From Eudoraea sp. (lineage in GTDB: Bacteria > Bacteroidota > Bacteroidia > Flavobacteriales > Flavobacteriaceae): 21,154 bases of DNA. The stretch spans positions 1 to 21,154 of the forward strand of contig JAHEBI010000006.1 in the NCBI GenBank assembly GCA_024642325.1, written 5' to 3'. Shown here piece by piece: positions 7,952 to 15,809 of the stretch (its first letter is position 1; the number at the start of each line of letters is the position of its first letter). Position numbers and translations under genes: made by a program. The notes below the pieces were generated by a model. It made no database searches, had not been told where the DNA came from, and saw nothing but the letters and a program-made list of their open reading frames with translations.

Positions 7952-8947
7952 TTAATTCGTTGCTTTCTGTGATATGAGATAATTATCACGAACAATTTTT
8001 GCAGTTTTGTGATCACCTTTATGATCCCATCCAGGAGGCATAATTATATAAAATAATTTATTCTTTAGACCGGGGGCCCTATATACATCCTTTATCAAGG
8101 CTGCTATTTCTCCAAAATAGACATCAAGAAAATTTCCAGAGTCCATTTTTCTTGTAATTCCGTATTCAACTTTTACCTTCATGTCTTCATCCTGGTAAGT
8201 GCCAAAAGCCCTGTCCCAGATATTCAGGAGATTACAGAAATTAGTATCCATATAAAGCGGGTTCCTGGCATGGTGTACCCTATGGTGAGAAGGGGTAAGG
8301 ATGATCTTATTCAAAAACCCGAGCCGGCCATCTTTTATGAGATTCTCGCCCACATGAATAAAGGCCCCGTAGGTGCCGTCTATAAACATGATCAAAAACA
8401 AAAGTTCCGGCTGTACGCCCAGTAAAATACAAACAGTGGTACGTATAGTATCCGCGTAAGGGGCTTCTAAAAAAAAGTGGGCGTAAGTAACGGTAAGGTT
8501 CATGTTTTCCGGGGCATGGTGCGTGGAATGAAGGCACCAGAACAGACGTACTTTGTGGCCCCAGTAATGATAAAGAAAATGACCAAACTCCCAGACGATG
8601 TATCCGTAAATAAACCAATACCAGGTAAAACTGGTTTGAAACGGGGCTAAATGTTGAAAAAGCCCGATACATAAGGCAACCATACCAATGGCAATAAACC
8701 TGCCCACAAATCTATTAAAGATATATATGAGGAAGTTGACTTTATAAGCCCTGGTATGTGGATTTTTATAAATAATCGCCAAAATAACTTCAAGGATGAT
8801 CAGCAACGGAATGATAGGGTATATAAGTGCGGCTATCCCATCATAGGTTTTAAAAGCCTCATAATCACCTGCTTCTAATAGTTTCATGACCTGGGATATC
8901 CCCAGAAAATTGATTAGCTCACTAAAAAGTGTTTCCAGAAGCTCCAT
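7952..8947 (-). CDS. Sterol desaturase / fatty acid hydroxylase superfamily protein
   Basis: 331-aa polytopic membrane di-iron oxygenase. The histidine clusters that bind iron are all visible: H123-xxx-H127 plus His131 (GHFLYHYWGH), H140-xx-H143-H144 (HSTHH), His198 (FIHVG) and H221-H222-xx-H225-H226 (HHRVHH). Hydrophobic helices lie at about 38-60, 74-100 and 108-122, with another around 165-190. The superfamily hydroxylates or desaturates sterols, fatty acids, carotenoids or ether lipids using O2; the substrate here is unknown. It is a single gene, with no ferredoxin or reductase partner nearby. Confidence 0.92.
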   Translation of the reverse strand: MELLETLFSELINFLGISQVMKLLEAGDYEAFKTYDGIAALIYPIIPLLIILEVILAIIYKNPHTRAYKVNFLIYIFNRFVGRFIAIGMVALCIGLFQHLAPFQTSFTWYWFIYGYIVWEFGHFLYHYWGHKVRLFWCLHSTHHAPENMNLTVTYAHFFLEAPYADTIRTTVCILLGVQPELLFLIMFIDGTYGAFIHVGENLIKDGRLGFLNKIILTPSHHRVHHARNPLYMDTNFCNLLNIWDRAFGTYQDEDMKVKVEYGITRKMDSGNFLDVYFGEIAALIKDVYRAPGLKNKLFYIIMPPGWDHKGDHKTAKIVRDNYLISQKATN

Positions 8948-9125
8948 AAAAATAATTTTATTTATTAACCCCAGGTTTTGATGGACTGGTTTTCAAGATA
9001 CTATTTTTTTCGATGTAACTTTCCCTTAACTGGTAGTGCACATAAATCTTGTATTTCATATGTTCTGATTGCAGAGTTCGTGAACAAAACTCCACCATAT
9101 GCAGGTTTTATCGTATTTTTAAATT

Positions 9126-9989
9126 ATGCAAAAGATTTATATCCTTGGCCTGTTGGTTCTTGCCGGACTTACGTCCCAGGCGCAAATGAATTTGGTCGCA
9201 CCCGAAATAGGTGTGGTTCAGGATTTTGAGAATGACAGCCTGCTTTTGGCGTCTGGATTTCATTACTTAGTGGAGTCTACACCCAAAATACTGTCCCCCA
9301 GGAATGTTTCAGATCAGGAATTCCAGACCCGCCTGCAAACCATCAAAAACTTGCAAGTCCCCATATATGCCTGCAATCTTTTTATTCCGGGAGACCTTAA
9401 AGTAGTAGGGCCAAATGTGGATGAAAAAGCCGTTTTAGACTTTGTCGAAATTGTTCTCCGGCGTGCACAGGCAGCCGGTCTAACTTTGATTACCTGGGGA
9501 AGTGGTGGGTCACGGGGAATACCGGAGGGGTTCGACCGGATAAAAGCGAAAGAGCAATTCATTGATATGGCAATAAAAGTTGCTGAAGTAGCGGCCAGAT
9601 ATGATATGGTCCTTGCCCTTGAAAACCTGAACCGCACAGAATGTAATTTTATCAACACCATAGAGGAGGCACTGGCTATAGTACAGTCCGTTGATCACAA
9701 AAACTTTCGCTTGTGCATAGATATTTATCATATGCTAAAAGAGGGGGAATCTCCTGATGCTATTGTGGGAACAAAAGGTTATGCGGTATACTGTGAGCTG
9801 GCCGAAAGGGATGGACGTACTCCTCCTGGAGTAGAGGGGGATGATTTTATACCTTATTTCACGGCCCTCAAAAAAGAAGGGTATAAAGGAAAAATAGTAA
9901 TTGAGTGTCGCTGGAAAGACCTGGCTACAGAGGGAAGAATGGCCTGTCAAACCATCCGCAGGCAAATTGATGCAGTTTACAAATTCTAA
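9126..9989 (+). CDS. Exported sugar phosphate isomerase/epimerase-like TIM barrel
   Basis: 287-aa xylose-isomerase-like TIM barrel carrying a signal peptide (residues 1-19, ending TSQA before Gln20), so it works in the periplasm or at the cell surface. Candidate metal ligands are Glu166 (LALENLNR), Asp199 and His202 (CIDIYHM) and Glu260 (IVIECRW). The loop usually written H-x-H-x-x-D is here Y-C-E-L-A-E (222-227) before DGRTPPG, so His ligands seen in hydroxypyruvate isomerase relatives are replaced. The substrate is unknown; such exported barrels often accompany DUF1080 proteins and sugar dehydrogenases, both present in this window but not adjacent. It ends 6 bases from the convergent truncated haemoglobin gene. 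Confidence 0.87.
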   Translation: MQKIYILGLLVLAGLTSQAQMNLVAPEIGVVQDFENDSLLLASGFHYLVESTPKILSPRNVSDQEFQTRLQTIKNLQVPIYACNLFIPGDLKVVGPNVDEKAVLDFVEIVLRRAQAAGLTLITWGSGGSRGIPEGFDRIKAKEQFIDMAIKVAEVAARYDMVLALENLNRTECNFINTIEEALAIVQSVDHKNFRLCIDIYHMLKEGESPDAIVGTKGYAVYCELAERDGRTPPGVEGDDFIPYFTALKKEGYKGKIVIECRWKDLATEGRMACQTIRRQIDAVYKF

Positions 9990-9995
9990 TCATTG

Positions 9996-10367
9996 CTAGC
10001 TACTACTGATTTTGAATTTCATCAGTTCTGCTATCATTTCGGCTCTTTTAATTGCCTCGGTTGCCCTGTTGCCCATAAAATGTTCATTTACAGTTTCATT
10101 CCAGAGCATTAGCCACCTTTCAAAGTGTTCTGAAGTCATTGGTTCCTTTTTACTCAACACAATGTGTTTCGTCATTGGATTGCCTTTGTACTCCATCGTA
10201 TCAAATAATATGGTTTCCCAGAAGTCATACATAATTGGAAAATGCTTCTCCCAGTCGATATCGGCTATTTTATTAAAAAAGAAACCTATTTTATCATCTT
10301 TAAGAACTTTTGCGTAAAACTCGTTTACCAAATGTTCAATATCCTTCCTGCTGTTTATGTCGTCCAT
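9996..10367 (-). CDS. Group III truncated haemoglobin
   Basis: 123-aa cytosolic haem protein of the 2-on-2 globin class, group III. Residues matching the Campylobacter Ctb pattern are visible: Tyr18 (B10) in NEFY, His42 (E7) in WEKHF, the FW motif (49-50), the YKGNPMTKH block with proximal His68 (F8), and Trp85 (G8) in HFERWLMLW. Group III proteins bind O2 and NO and are linked to nitrosative or microaerobic stress; that role is family knowledge, not shown here. It lies 105 bases downstream of the VOC-family gene on the same strand. Confidence 0.92.
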   Translation of the reverse strand: MDDINSRKDIEHLVNEFYAKVLKDDKIGFFFNKIADIDWEKHFPIMYDFWETILFDTMEYKGNPMTKHIVLSKKEPMTSEHFERWLMLWNETVNEHFMGNRATEAIKRAEMIAELMKFKISSS

Positions 10368-10451
10368 TGGCCTGACTTATTTTGACTATTTTATTGACCT
10401 TGTTTAGATGCTGTGTAAGTTTCAAAGTTGTTAAATTTCACGCAAGAGAAT

Positions 10452-10470
10452 GGCTATTACTCCAATAGCC
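10452..10470 (-). terminator. Hairpin directly after the VOC gene
   Basis: GGCTATT and AATAGCC form a perfect 7-bp stem with a 5-base loop, beginning two bases after the stop codon of the VOC-family gene. On the minus strand there is no clear T-run, so it may be an mRNA-end stabiliser or a weak terminator. Confidence 0.4.
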
Positions 10471-10472
10471 TT

Positions 10473-10844
10473 TCAAACATGCTGGTCAATAAGGATTGTG
10501 TTTCCGTCCGGGTCAAGCAGCATAAAACTCCCGGGGCCGCTTGTGCTTTCATCTGCTTCATTTAGCAAAGCAACACCTTTTTCTTTCAATTCCTTCTGAA
10601 TTTCCCTTACGTCATCAAAACTTTTAAGTTTATTGGCTTCAGTGTCCCATCCCGGATTAAAGGTCATGATATTATTTTCAAACATACCCTGAAATAGTCC
10701 GATAAGCGATTGTCCGTTTTTCATAATAAGATAATTCTTCTCAAGATCGCCGGCAAATACTTTAAACCCCAGGGTTTCATAAAATTCTTTTGATGCATTA
10801 ATATCCCTGACACTAAGGCTTATTGAAAAAGCTCCTAATTTCAT
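10473..10844 (-). CDS. VOC-family (glyoxalase/bleomycin-resistance fold) protein
   Basis: 123-aa single vicinal-oxygen-chelate domain with the usual two beta-alpha-beta-beta-beta modules. Seen: the opening SISLSVRDINASKEFYETLGFKV segment (7-29), the central FDDVREIQKELKEKGV helix (75-90) and the closing FMLLDPDGNTILIDQ (106-120). A good AAGGA ribosome-binding site precedes the ATG at 10844. It is often annotated as glyoxalase-like, but the actual substrate of such small members is usually unknown. It is cytosolic and lies upstream of the truncated haemoglobin on the same strand. Confidence 0.9.
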   Translation of the reverse strand: MKLGAFSISLSVRDINASKEFYETLGFKVFAGDLEKNYLIMKNGQSLIGLFQGMFENNIMTFNPGWDTEANKLKSFDDVREIQKELKEKGVALLNEADESTSGPGSFMLLDPDGNTILIDQHV

Positions 10845-11204
10845 TTTCCTTTTATTTAATGTTTATGGTTGAATTTGATCTATTTTCACGAAAGGCTTTA
10901 TTAAATCGACAAAGCAATTCGCCTCGTTTTCTAAAATTGTGTTGTTATTCGTTACGTTGGAAGTTACTAAATTTACACGAATTAATGATCCGGGTAGAAA
11001 CAGTAGAAAAGTCAGGTGATTTTTACTCCATCAGTGGAATTTGATTATAGGTACGAATATGGTATACCCTCAGCAATATTTTAAGCCTGGTTTCTTTCTC
11101 TGATACAGAATCAGGTAATCCCCATCTCATTGTTGATATATTCCCTAAAAGATGATGATATTTGAAATCTTATTGACGTATTTTCGTTTTTTATTAGATA
11201 CTTT
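10845..11204. other. Intergenic region upstream of the ligase cluster (no convincing gene)
   Basis: 360 bases between the divergent VOC gene and the esterase that opens the + ligase operon. It must hold the promoters of both. I found no clean Bacteroidota-type promoter (TTG then TAnnTTTG at suitable spacing), no strong hairpin and no persuasive small gene; a 73-codon open frame at 10823-11044 overlaps the VOC start and has an unprotein-like composition. Confidence 0.5.
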
Positions 11205-11978
11205 ATGACGATGACCGACTTTCAGCCTATCATTGAAGTTGTAGAAGAAGCCTACGAGGTTCCCCAGTTAAACGCTACCAGAAAGATATCCGCACTTTTA
11301 CCATACGATTATTATAAAACCGATAAACGCTACCCGGTGCTCTACCTGCAGGACGGTCAGAACCTGTTTAATCCTTTAGCCCCATTTGGCGACTGGGCCG
11401 TGGATAAGTCAATGGCCAAACTTGCAGAAGAAGGATACAGCGACATCATAATTATTGCCATAGACCACGGAGAAGAGGAACGGATTATCGAATATCTTCC
11501 TTATTACCATCCTAGGTTTGGTGAGGGGAAAGGCAAGTTTTATATTGAGTTTATGCTGGAGAAACTTATTCCTTATGTGAATAAACATTACAGAACACTG
11601 CCCGATTTTGAACACACAGGTATTGGGGGAAGTTCTATGGGCGGATTAATTAGTTTTTATGCCGGTCTTTCCCACCCGGGCGTATTTGGTAAGATGATGA
11701 TTTTTTCACCCAGCCTCTGGATATCCAAAATGATCTTTGACCATACCCAATCATTTGAGCCGCTGGAGAAGGCTAAGATCTATTTATACGCAGGGGGAAA
11801 GGAAAGTAAGGAACATTTGCCCAACGCACAAAAACTGGAGGCCATCATCCGAAAAAAAATGGTAGAAGGACATGCCATCGATTTTCATTTCTCGGTAAAC
11901 GAAGATGGCAATCATGCGGAGATCTACTGGAGAGAGGAATTTCCACTGGCCGTAAAATGGTTATTTTTTGAATCATAA
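11205..11978 (+). CDS. Alpha/beta-hydrolase, esterase D / Fes-like
   Basis: 257-aa cytosolic alpha/beta hydrolase of the putative-esterase (esterase D, enterochelin-esterase-like) type. Seen: RYPVLYLQDGQNLFN with the oxyanion-side strand (42-56), DWAVDKSM (63-70), the nucleophile elbow GSSMGG with Ser144, FSPSLWIS (167-174), a YAGGKES strand end (195-201) carrying a likely acid, and His237 (NEDGNHAEIYW) as catalytic base. Members cleave esters such as S-formylglutathione or siderophore trilactones. It is the first gene of the + operon, 3 bases before the aminopeptidase. ATG at 11205 or the second ATG two codons later could be the start. In this context it may cleave an ester, thioester or amide in the cluster's product; that is inference. 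Confidence 0.88.
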   Translation: MTMTDFQPIIEVVEEAYEVPQLNATRKISALLPYDYYKTDKRYPVLYLQDGQNLFNPLAPFGDWAVDKSMAKLAEEGYSDIIIIAIDHGEEERIIEYLPYYHPRFGEGKGKFYIEFMLEKLIPYVNKHYRTLPDFEHTGIGGSSMGGLISFYAGLSHPGVFGKMMIFSPSLWISKMIFDHTQSFEPLEKAKIYLYAGGKESKEHLPNAQKLEAIIRKKMVEGHAIDFHFSVNEDGNHAEIYWREEFPLAVKWLFFES

Positions 11979-11981
11979 CTT

Positions 11982-13394
11982 ATGAAATATATATCTATTG
12001 AGCAGTTAGATCCCGATAAAGATCTTATTCTGCCTTGTCGCAAAAATCAACTGGAACTGCTTAAGGAATTCACGGGTAATATTACCCCCGATTTTGAAGG
12101 TGAACATGCTACCTTTCAGACTTTTTACGGGAAGGCCGGAAACAGAATATACGCCCTGGGAATTGGAGAGGAAAAGGATGCGGTAAAGATCGGTAAGGCC
12201 TTCCAGAAGTTATGCTTTGACACCAAAAAGTACTGGAAAGATACCATGCAATTGCAGGGAGCAGCTTTGAATGCAGAAGAATTGCAAAAGGCCATCATAG
12301 GCATGGAAATGGGCACCTACCAAATCGGACGCTTTAAAACAGAGCAAAAAGCCACAACGGAAACAACAATACAGGTTGTGGGTAGCGGAGACATTGCCGG
12401 ACCTCTTAATGAAGGAGCCCTTATTGGGGCTACTATCAACCGGATCAAGGCCCTGGTAGATGCCCCGGCGAATCAAAAAACACCTGAATATCTGGGTAAT
12501 TGGGCTAAAGAATCCGCAGGCCTGAATAAATACAAATGTACGTTGCTCGGGAAAAAGGAACTTGAAGAACAAGGTTTTGATGCCGTTCTTGCAGTGGGCC
12601 GAGGAAGTGAAAATCCTCCGGTGGTGGTAGTCACCGAATATATGGCCAGACCTGGTGACGGGATTGATATCGGCCTTGTTGGAAAAGGGATCACTTTCGA
12701 TACCGGTGGATTATCCATAAAGCCATCCCAAAACCTGCACTATATGAAAAGCGACATGGGTGGTGCTGCGGTAGTCCTTGGAGTTGTGGAACTTGCAGCC
12801 AGGATGGGCCTTAATATAAATATAGTTGGGGTTGTGGCTTCGGCGGAAAACGCTGTTGATTCAAAAAGCTACAGGCCCGGGGATGTAATAAACTCCTATT
12901 CAAAAAAGACCATCGAGATTATTGATACAGATGCAGAAGGGCGCCTGGTACTGGCTGATGGACTTAGTTACATTATTCAGAAATTCCAACCTCATCAGGT
13001 CATAGACCTGGCAACCCTTACCGGGAGCGTGGTACGTACCCTGGCTTATTCGGCAGCTGGTATGTTCACTAACAACAGTGAAATGGCCACTAAAATGTCT
13101 GACATCGGCAACCGCGTGAACGAACGTGTCTGGCCTTTGCCCCTCTACGAAGAGTTTGAAACCGACCTGGAGTCGGATATAGCAGACCTTAGAAACTTCA
13201 GTGGAAAGCCAGTTGCCGGAGCCATTACGGCTGCCAAATTCCTGCAGGCGTTTACAAATGAACATAAACAATGGATGCACCTCGATATAGCCGGAGTGGC
13301 TTTCGGGGATTCCCACTATGCCAAAATGAAAAGCAGCTCAGGCTTTGGTGTTCAACTCATTTTGGAGTATATTAAAACGTCAATTAAGAAATAA
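11982..13394 (+). CDS. M17 leucyl aminopeptidase family protein
   Basis: 470-aa M17 metallopeptidase that removes N-terminal residues from peptides. The C-terminal catalytic domain shows Lys235 and Asp240 in GKGITFDTGG, Lys247 (SIKP), Asp258 (MKSDMGG), and Asp317, Glu319 and Arg321 in the DTDAEGRL signature, which together supply both metal sites and catalytic residues. The family signature is normally NTDAEGRL; here the Asn is Asp315. The N-terminal domain (about 1-150) is divergent, as usual. No signal peptide. It lies between an esterase (3-base gap) and an ATP-grasp ligase (1-base overlap, TAATG), so the peptidase is translationally linked to a ligase. In that setting it may process a dedicated peptide rather than do general protein turnover. 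Confidence 0.93.
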   Translation: MKYISIEQLDPDKDLILPCRKNQLELLKEFTGNITPDFEGEHATFQTFYGKAGNRIYALGIGEEKDAVKIGKAFQKLCFDTKKYWKDTMQLQGAALNAEELQKAIIGMEMGTYQIGRFKTEQKATTETTIQVVGSGDIAGPLNEGALIGATINRIKALVDAPANQKTPEYLGNWAKESAGLNKYKCTLLGKKELEEQGFDAVLAVGRGSENPPVVVVTEYMARPGDGIDIGLVGKGITFDTGGLSIKPSQNLHYMKSDMGGAAVVLGVVELAARMGLNINIVGVVASAENAVDSKSYRPGDVINSYSKKTIEIIDTDAEGRLVLADGLSYIIQKFQPHQVIDLATLTGSVVRTLAYSAAGMFTNNSEMATKMSDIGNRVNERVWPLPLYEEFETDLESDIADLRNFSGKPVAGAITAAKFLQAFTNEHKQWMHLDIAGVAFGDSHYAKMKSSSGFGVQLILEYIKTSIKK

Positions 13395-14596
13395 TGCCGC
13401 GACCAATGCTCAATTTCCTATGTGTCTCTACCTATTATAAAGGGGTAGACTTCCTCAAAAGCTGCAAAGAAGAAGGAAACACTGTTTACCTGTTAACCCT
13501 AAAAAAACACGAACAGCAAGACTGGCCCTGGGAGTCTATTGATGATGTGTTTTATGTGGAGCAATGGAATGATTCTGATGTGAGAAAGGGTATTGCCTAT
13601 AAGTTTCGGTCTATTCAATTCGATCGTTTTGTGGCCCTCGACGACTTTGATGTAGAGCGGGTAGCAGCATTGCGGGAGCACTTCCGGATGCCGGGGATGG
13701 GCAGCACAACCGCACGTCATTTCCGGGATAAACTGGCCATGCGGTTTAAGGCAAGGGATGAAGGAATTAATGTACCGAAATTCACAGCACTTTTTAATGA
13801 TTCCGATATAAATGACTTCATAAATAGCGTGAATCCTCCATGGTTGTTAAAACCACGTTCTGAAGCTTCGGCAGCCGGCATAAAGAAATTACACAATAGC
13901 GAGGATCTTTGGCAAAAAGTACACGCACTAGGAGATGAACGCGACAATTACCTGATAGAGAAGTTTGCTCCGGGAAATGTATACCACGTTGACGGGCTGC
14001 AAATAGATGGGGAGGTCATTTTTTCCAGAGTCAGTAAATACCTGGACACACCTTTTGATGTTGCCCATGGTGGAGGTGTTTTTCGTTCGGCAAGTTGTGA
14101 AGTAGGGACAGAACCGGAACAGGAACTAACAAAAATGAACGCCCGGGTGATGAAGGCCTTTGGAATGAAATATGGAGCCTCTCATACAGAGTTTATTGAG
14201 TCTAAAGAAACCGGGGAGCTTTTTTTTCTTGAAACTTCCTCCAGGGTTGGCGGGGCCAATCTGGCTGAAATGGTAGCATTTGCTTCCGGTGTGAATTTGT
14301 GGAAAGAATGGGCCAGAATTGAAACCGCAACGCTCAGGAAAACTGCTTATAAATTACCAAATGTCGTCAACAAATATGCTGGCATAGTGGTTTCGTTAAG
14401 TCGCTTTGAACATCCAGACACTTCTGGTTTTAATGATCCTGAAATAGTATGGCGAATGAACAAACCCTGGCATATTGGGCTAATTGTAGTAGCCGAAAAC
14501 AGCGAACGTGTACTGCAGTTATTGGATGCCTATACACAGCGAATCGCTCAGGATTTTCATGCCAGTTCGCCTGCACCGGACAAACTTATTGGTTGA
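13394..14596 (+). CDS. ATP-grasp ligase (biotin-carboxylase / L-amino-acid-ligase-like)
   Basis: 400-aa cytosolic ATP-grasp enzyme, expected to activate a carboxylate as acyl phosphate and join it to an amine. Domain order: a Rossmann-like pre-ATP-grasp domain (about 5-110), then the ATP-grasp fold with DK at 112-113, LLKPRSEASAAGI (151-163, Lys153), a Glu189 hinge region (YLIEKF), HTEF (264-267, Glu266) and LETSSRVGG (279-287, Glu280 and Arg284), where the metal ligands and substrate arginine are expected. This LE-x-x-x-R-x-GG pattern is that of carboxylase-, PurK- and dipeptide-ligase-like members. Its ATG overlaps the aminopeptidase stop by one base. The gene ends 10 bases from the end of the opposing ligase operon. 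Substrates unknown. Confidence 0.87.
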   Translation: MPRPMLNFLCVSTYYKGVDFLKSCKEEGNTVYLLTLKKHEQQDWPWESIDDVFYVEQWNDSDVRKGIAYKFRSIQFDRFVALDDFDVERVAALREHFRMPGMGSTTARHFRDKLAMRFKARDEGINVPKFTALFNDSDINDFINSVNPPWLLKPRSEASAAGIKKLHNSEDLWQKVHALGDERDNYLIEKFAPGNVYHVDGLQIDGEVIFSRVSKYLDTPFDVAHGGGVFRSASCEVGTEPEQELTKMNARVMKAFGMKYGASHTEFIESKETGELFFLETSSRVGGANLAEMVAFASGVNLWKEWARIETATLRKTAYKLPNVVNKYAGIVVSLSRFEHPDTSGFNDPEIVWRMNKPWHIGLIVVAENSERVLQLLDAYTQRIAQDFHASSPAPDKLIG

Positions 14597-14606
14597 GCAG
14601 TTGCGG

Positions 14607-15803
14607 TTAAATCTCAAAAAAGCCGGCGCTGCTTCCTACCCAGCTCTTGTCCTTATTGTACCTTACTCCAACCATTTCACCCTTGCTTAAGCGTACCAGA
14701 TTACTTATAATCTCCATGGAATTGGTTTTGCTGCTTCTAAGCAGCATAATTCGTATCTCGCATTTAGCAGGAACATCCAAGGTCTCTATAACTGGGTGAT
14801 AGGTGACTTTTTCCTGAAGCAGGTAATTAGACTTATTGGGAAGAGCTTCTATAATTTCCCTGGTCACATTAATCTGAACACCGGTTCCGGCAAAGGAATA
14901 CAAGGGCTTCAACACATAGTTTTGAAGGTCTGAGGGGAGCGTATCCAACTTATCAAGCAGGTACGATTTAGGAACATAATCACCTTTTAAAAACGGCATC
15001 AAATACTTACTTATGCGGAAAAACCAGTTTGGATGGCCAATCCATTCCACATCCACCTCATCCACAAAATGAAACTCCCTTTTCAGGTCGGGTCGCTGGT
15101 AGAGTTCATCAAAAATAACCCGGTTGTAAATCTTTAGAATTTTCACTTCTTTACCATCCTCATCCAGGTAGAAAAGGGTTTTACCACGCTTTTTTAGTTT
15201 TGTGATACACAGGATCTTTATCCCAAGCCTTGCTTCCGTGGCGTAAAAGTCGATGGCAGTGGCTTGCTTTTCAGGCTCTACTTCCAGCAACACCACCTGC
15301 TTGGGATCTGTATCTCCGACAATTTCAGACCGCAGGAATTCAAGGAATTCCGGATGGGTGATGCTGTTGGGATGTATGGAAAAATCCTCCGGAATATGAA
15401 AGTATTTCCTATAAGTCCGGGCCAGTGCTTCCTGGTAATAAAAAAGTGACGGGAATCCCTGAAGTTCTATCAGTTTAGGGGTGAGTTCTCCGTGTTCATC
15501 CAGGCAAATGCCGAAATCAAGCTGAATAAATTTGGGATGATCATCCTCGTTGGGAACAATAATTTCATCATTATAAAAAGCGCCCTGAGTCAGCTCCTTA
15601 AAATCGGGCCGGTTGATTACTTTCATAATATCAGCTGAAGCATCAAACAGCCGCTGCCGCAGCTTGTGGGGAATAAAAATAGGTGTTTCCGCGACCCTGA
15701 AACCAGGCGCTTCTCCGAAACGCTGCGTAAGGTCATCCATTAAGGTTTTGTACTTTTCCTCGGTGAATTCTTCAATATACGCCTTTCGATATTCTTTTAT
15801 CAT
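14607..15803 (-). CDS. Glutathionylspermidine-synthase-like ATP-grasp protein
   Basis: 398-aa cytosolic protein with an atypical ATP-grasp layout. An N-terminal helical half (1-90) leads into a LIELQGFPSLF motif (111-121). The nucleotide-binding half has VLKPLYSFAGTG (297-308, Lys299), LLQEKV (328-333, Glu331), CEIRIMLL (348-355) and a closing NLVRLSKGEMVGVRYN stretch (368-383). This resembles the glutathionylspermidine-synthase or circularly permuted ATP-grasp class, which form amide bonds with amines. It is the last gene of the minus-strand ligase operon, 6 bases after the amidotransferase-like gene. The general class is likely; the substrate is unknown, and a plain 'hypothetical protein' is what most pipelines would report. 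Confidence 0.75.
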   Translation of the reverse strand: MIKEYRKAYIEEFTEEKYKTLMDDLTQRFGEAPGFRVAETPIFIPHKLRQRLFDASADIMKVINRPDFKELTQGAFYNDEIIVPNEDDHPKFIQLDFGICLDEHGELTPKLIELQGFPSLFYYQEALARTYRKYFHIPEDFSIHPNSITHPEFLEFLRSEIVGDTDPKQVVLLEVEPEKQATAIDFYATEARLGIKILCITKLKKRGKTLFYLDEDGKEVKILKIYNRVIFDELYQRPDLKREFHFVDEVDVEWIGHPNWFFRISKYLMPFLKGDYVPKSYLLDKLDTLPSDLQNYVLKPLYSFAGTGVQINVTREIIEALPNKSNYLLQEKVTYHPVIETLDVPAKCEIRIMLLRSSKTNSMEIISNLVRLSKGEMVGVRYNKDKSWVGSSAGFFEI

Positions 15804-15809
15804 GGAGAT

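Noticed and set aside
8307..8672. 121-codon open frame on the minus strand
   Set aside because: It lies entirely inside the desaturase-like gene in another frame and has a random composition; the overlapping frame carries the full set of His clusters.
10823..11044. 73-codon open frame on the plus strand
   Set aside because: It overlaps the start of the VOC gene, has no ribosome-binding site and no recognisable motif; composition is typical of noncoding DNA.
12900..13316. 138-codon open frame on the minus strand
   Set aside because: Antisense shadow of the M17 catalytic domain, whose metal-binding motifs are clear on the other strand.
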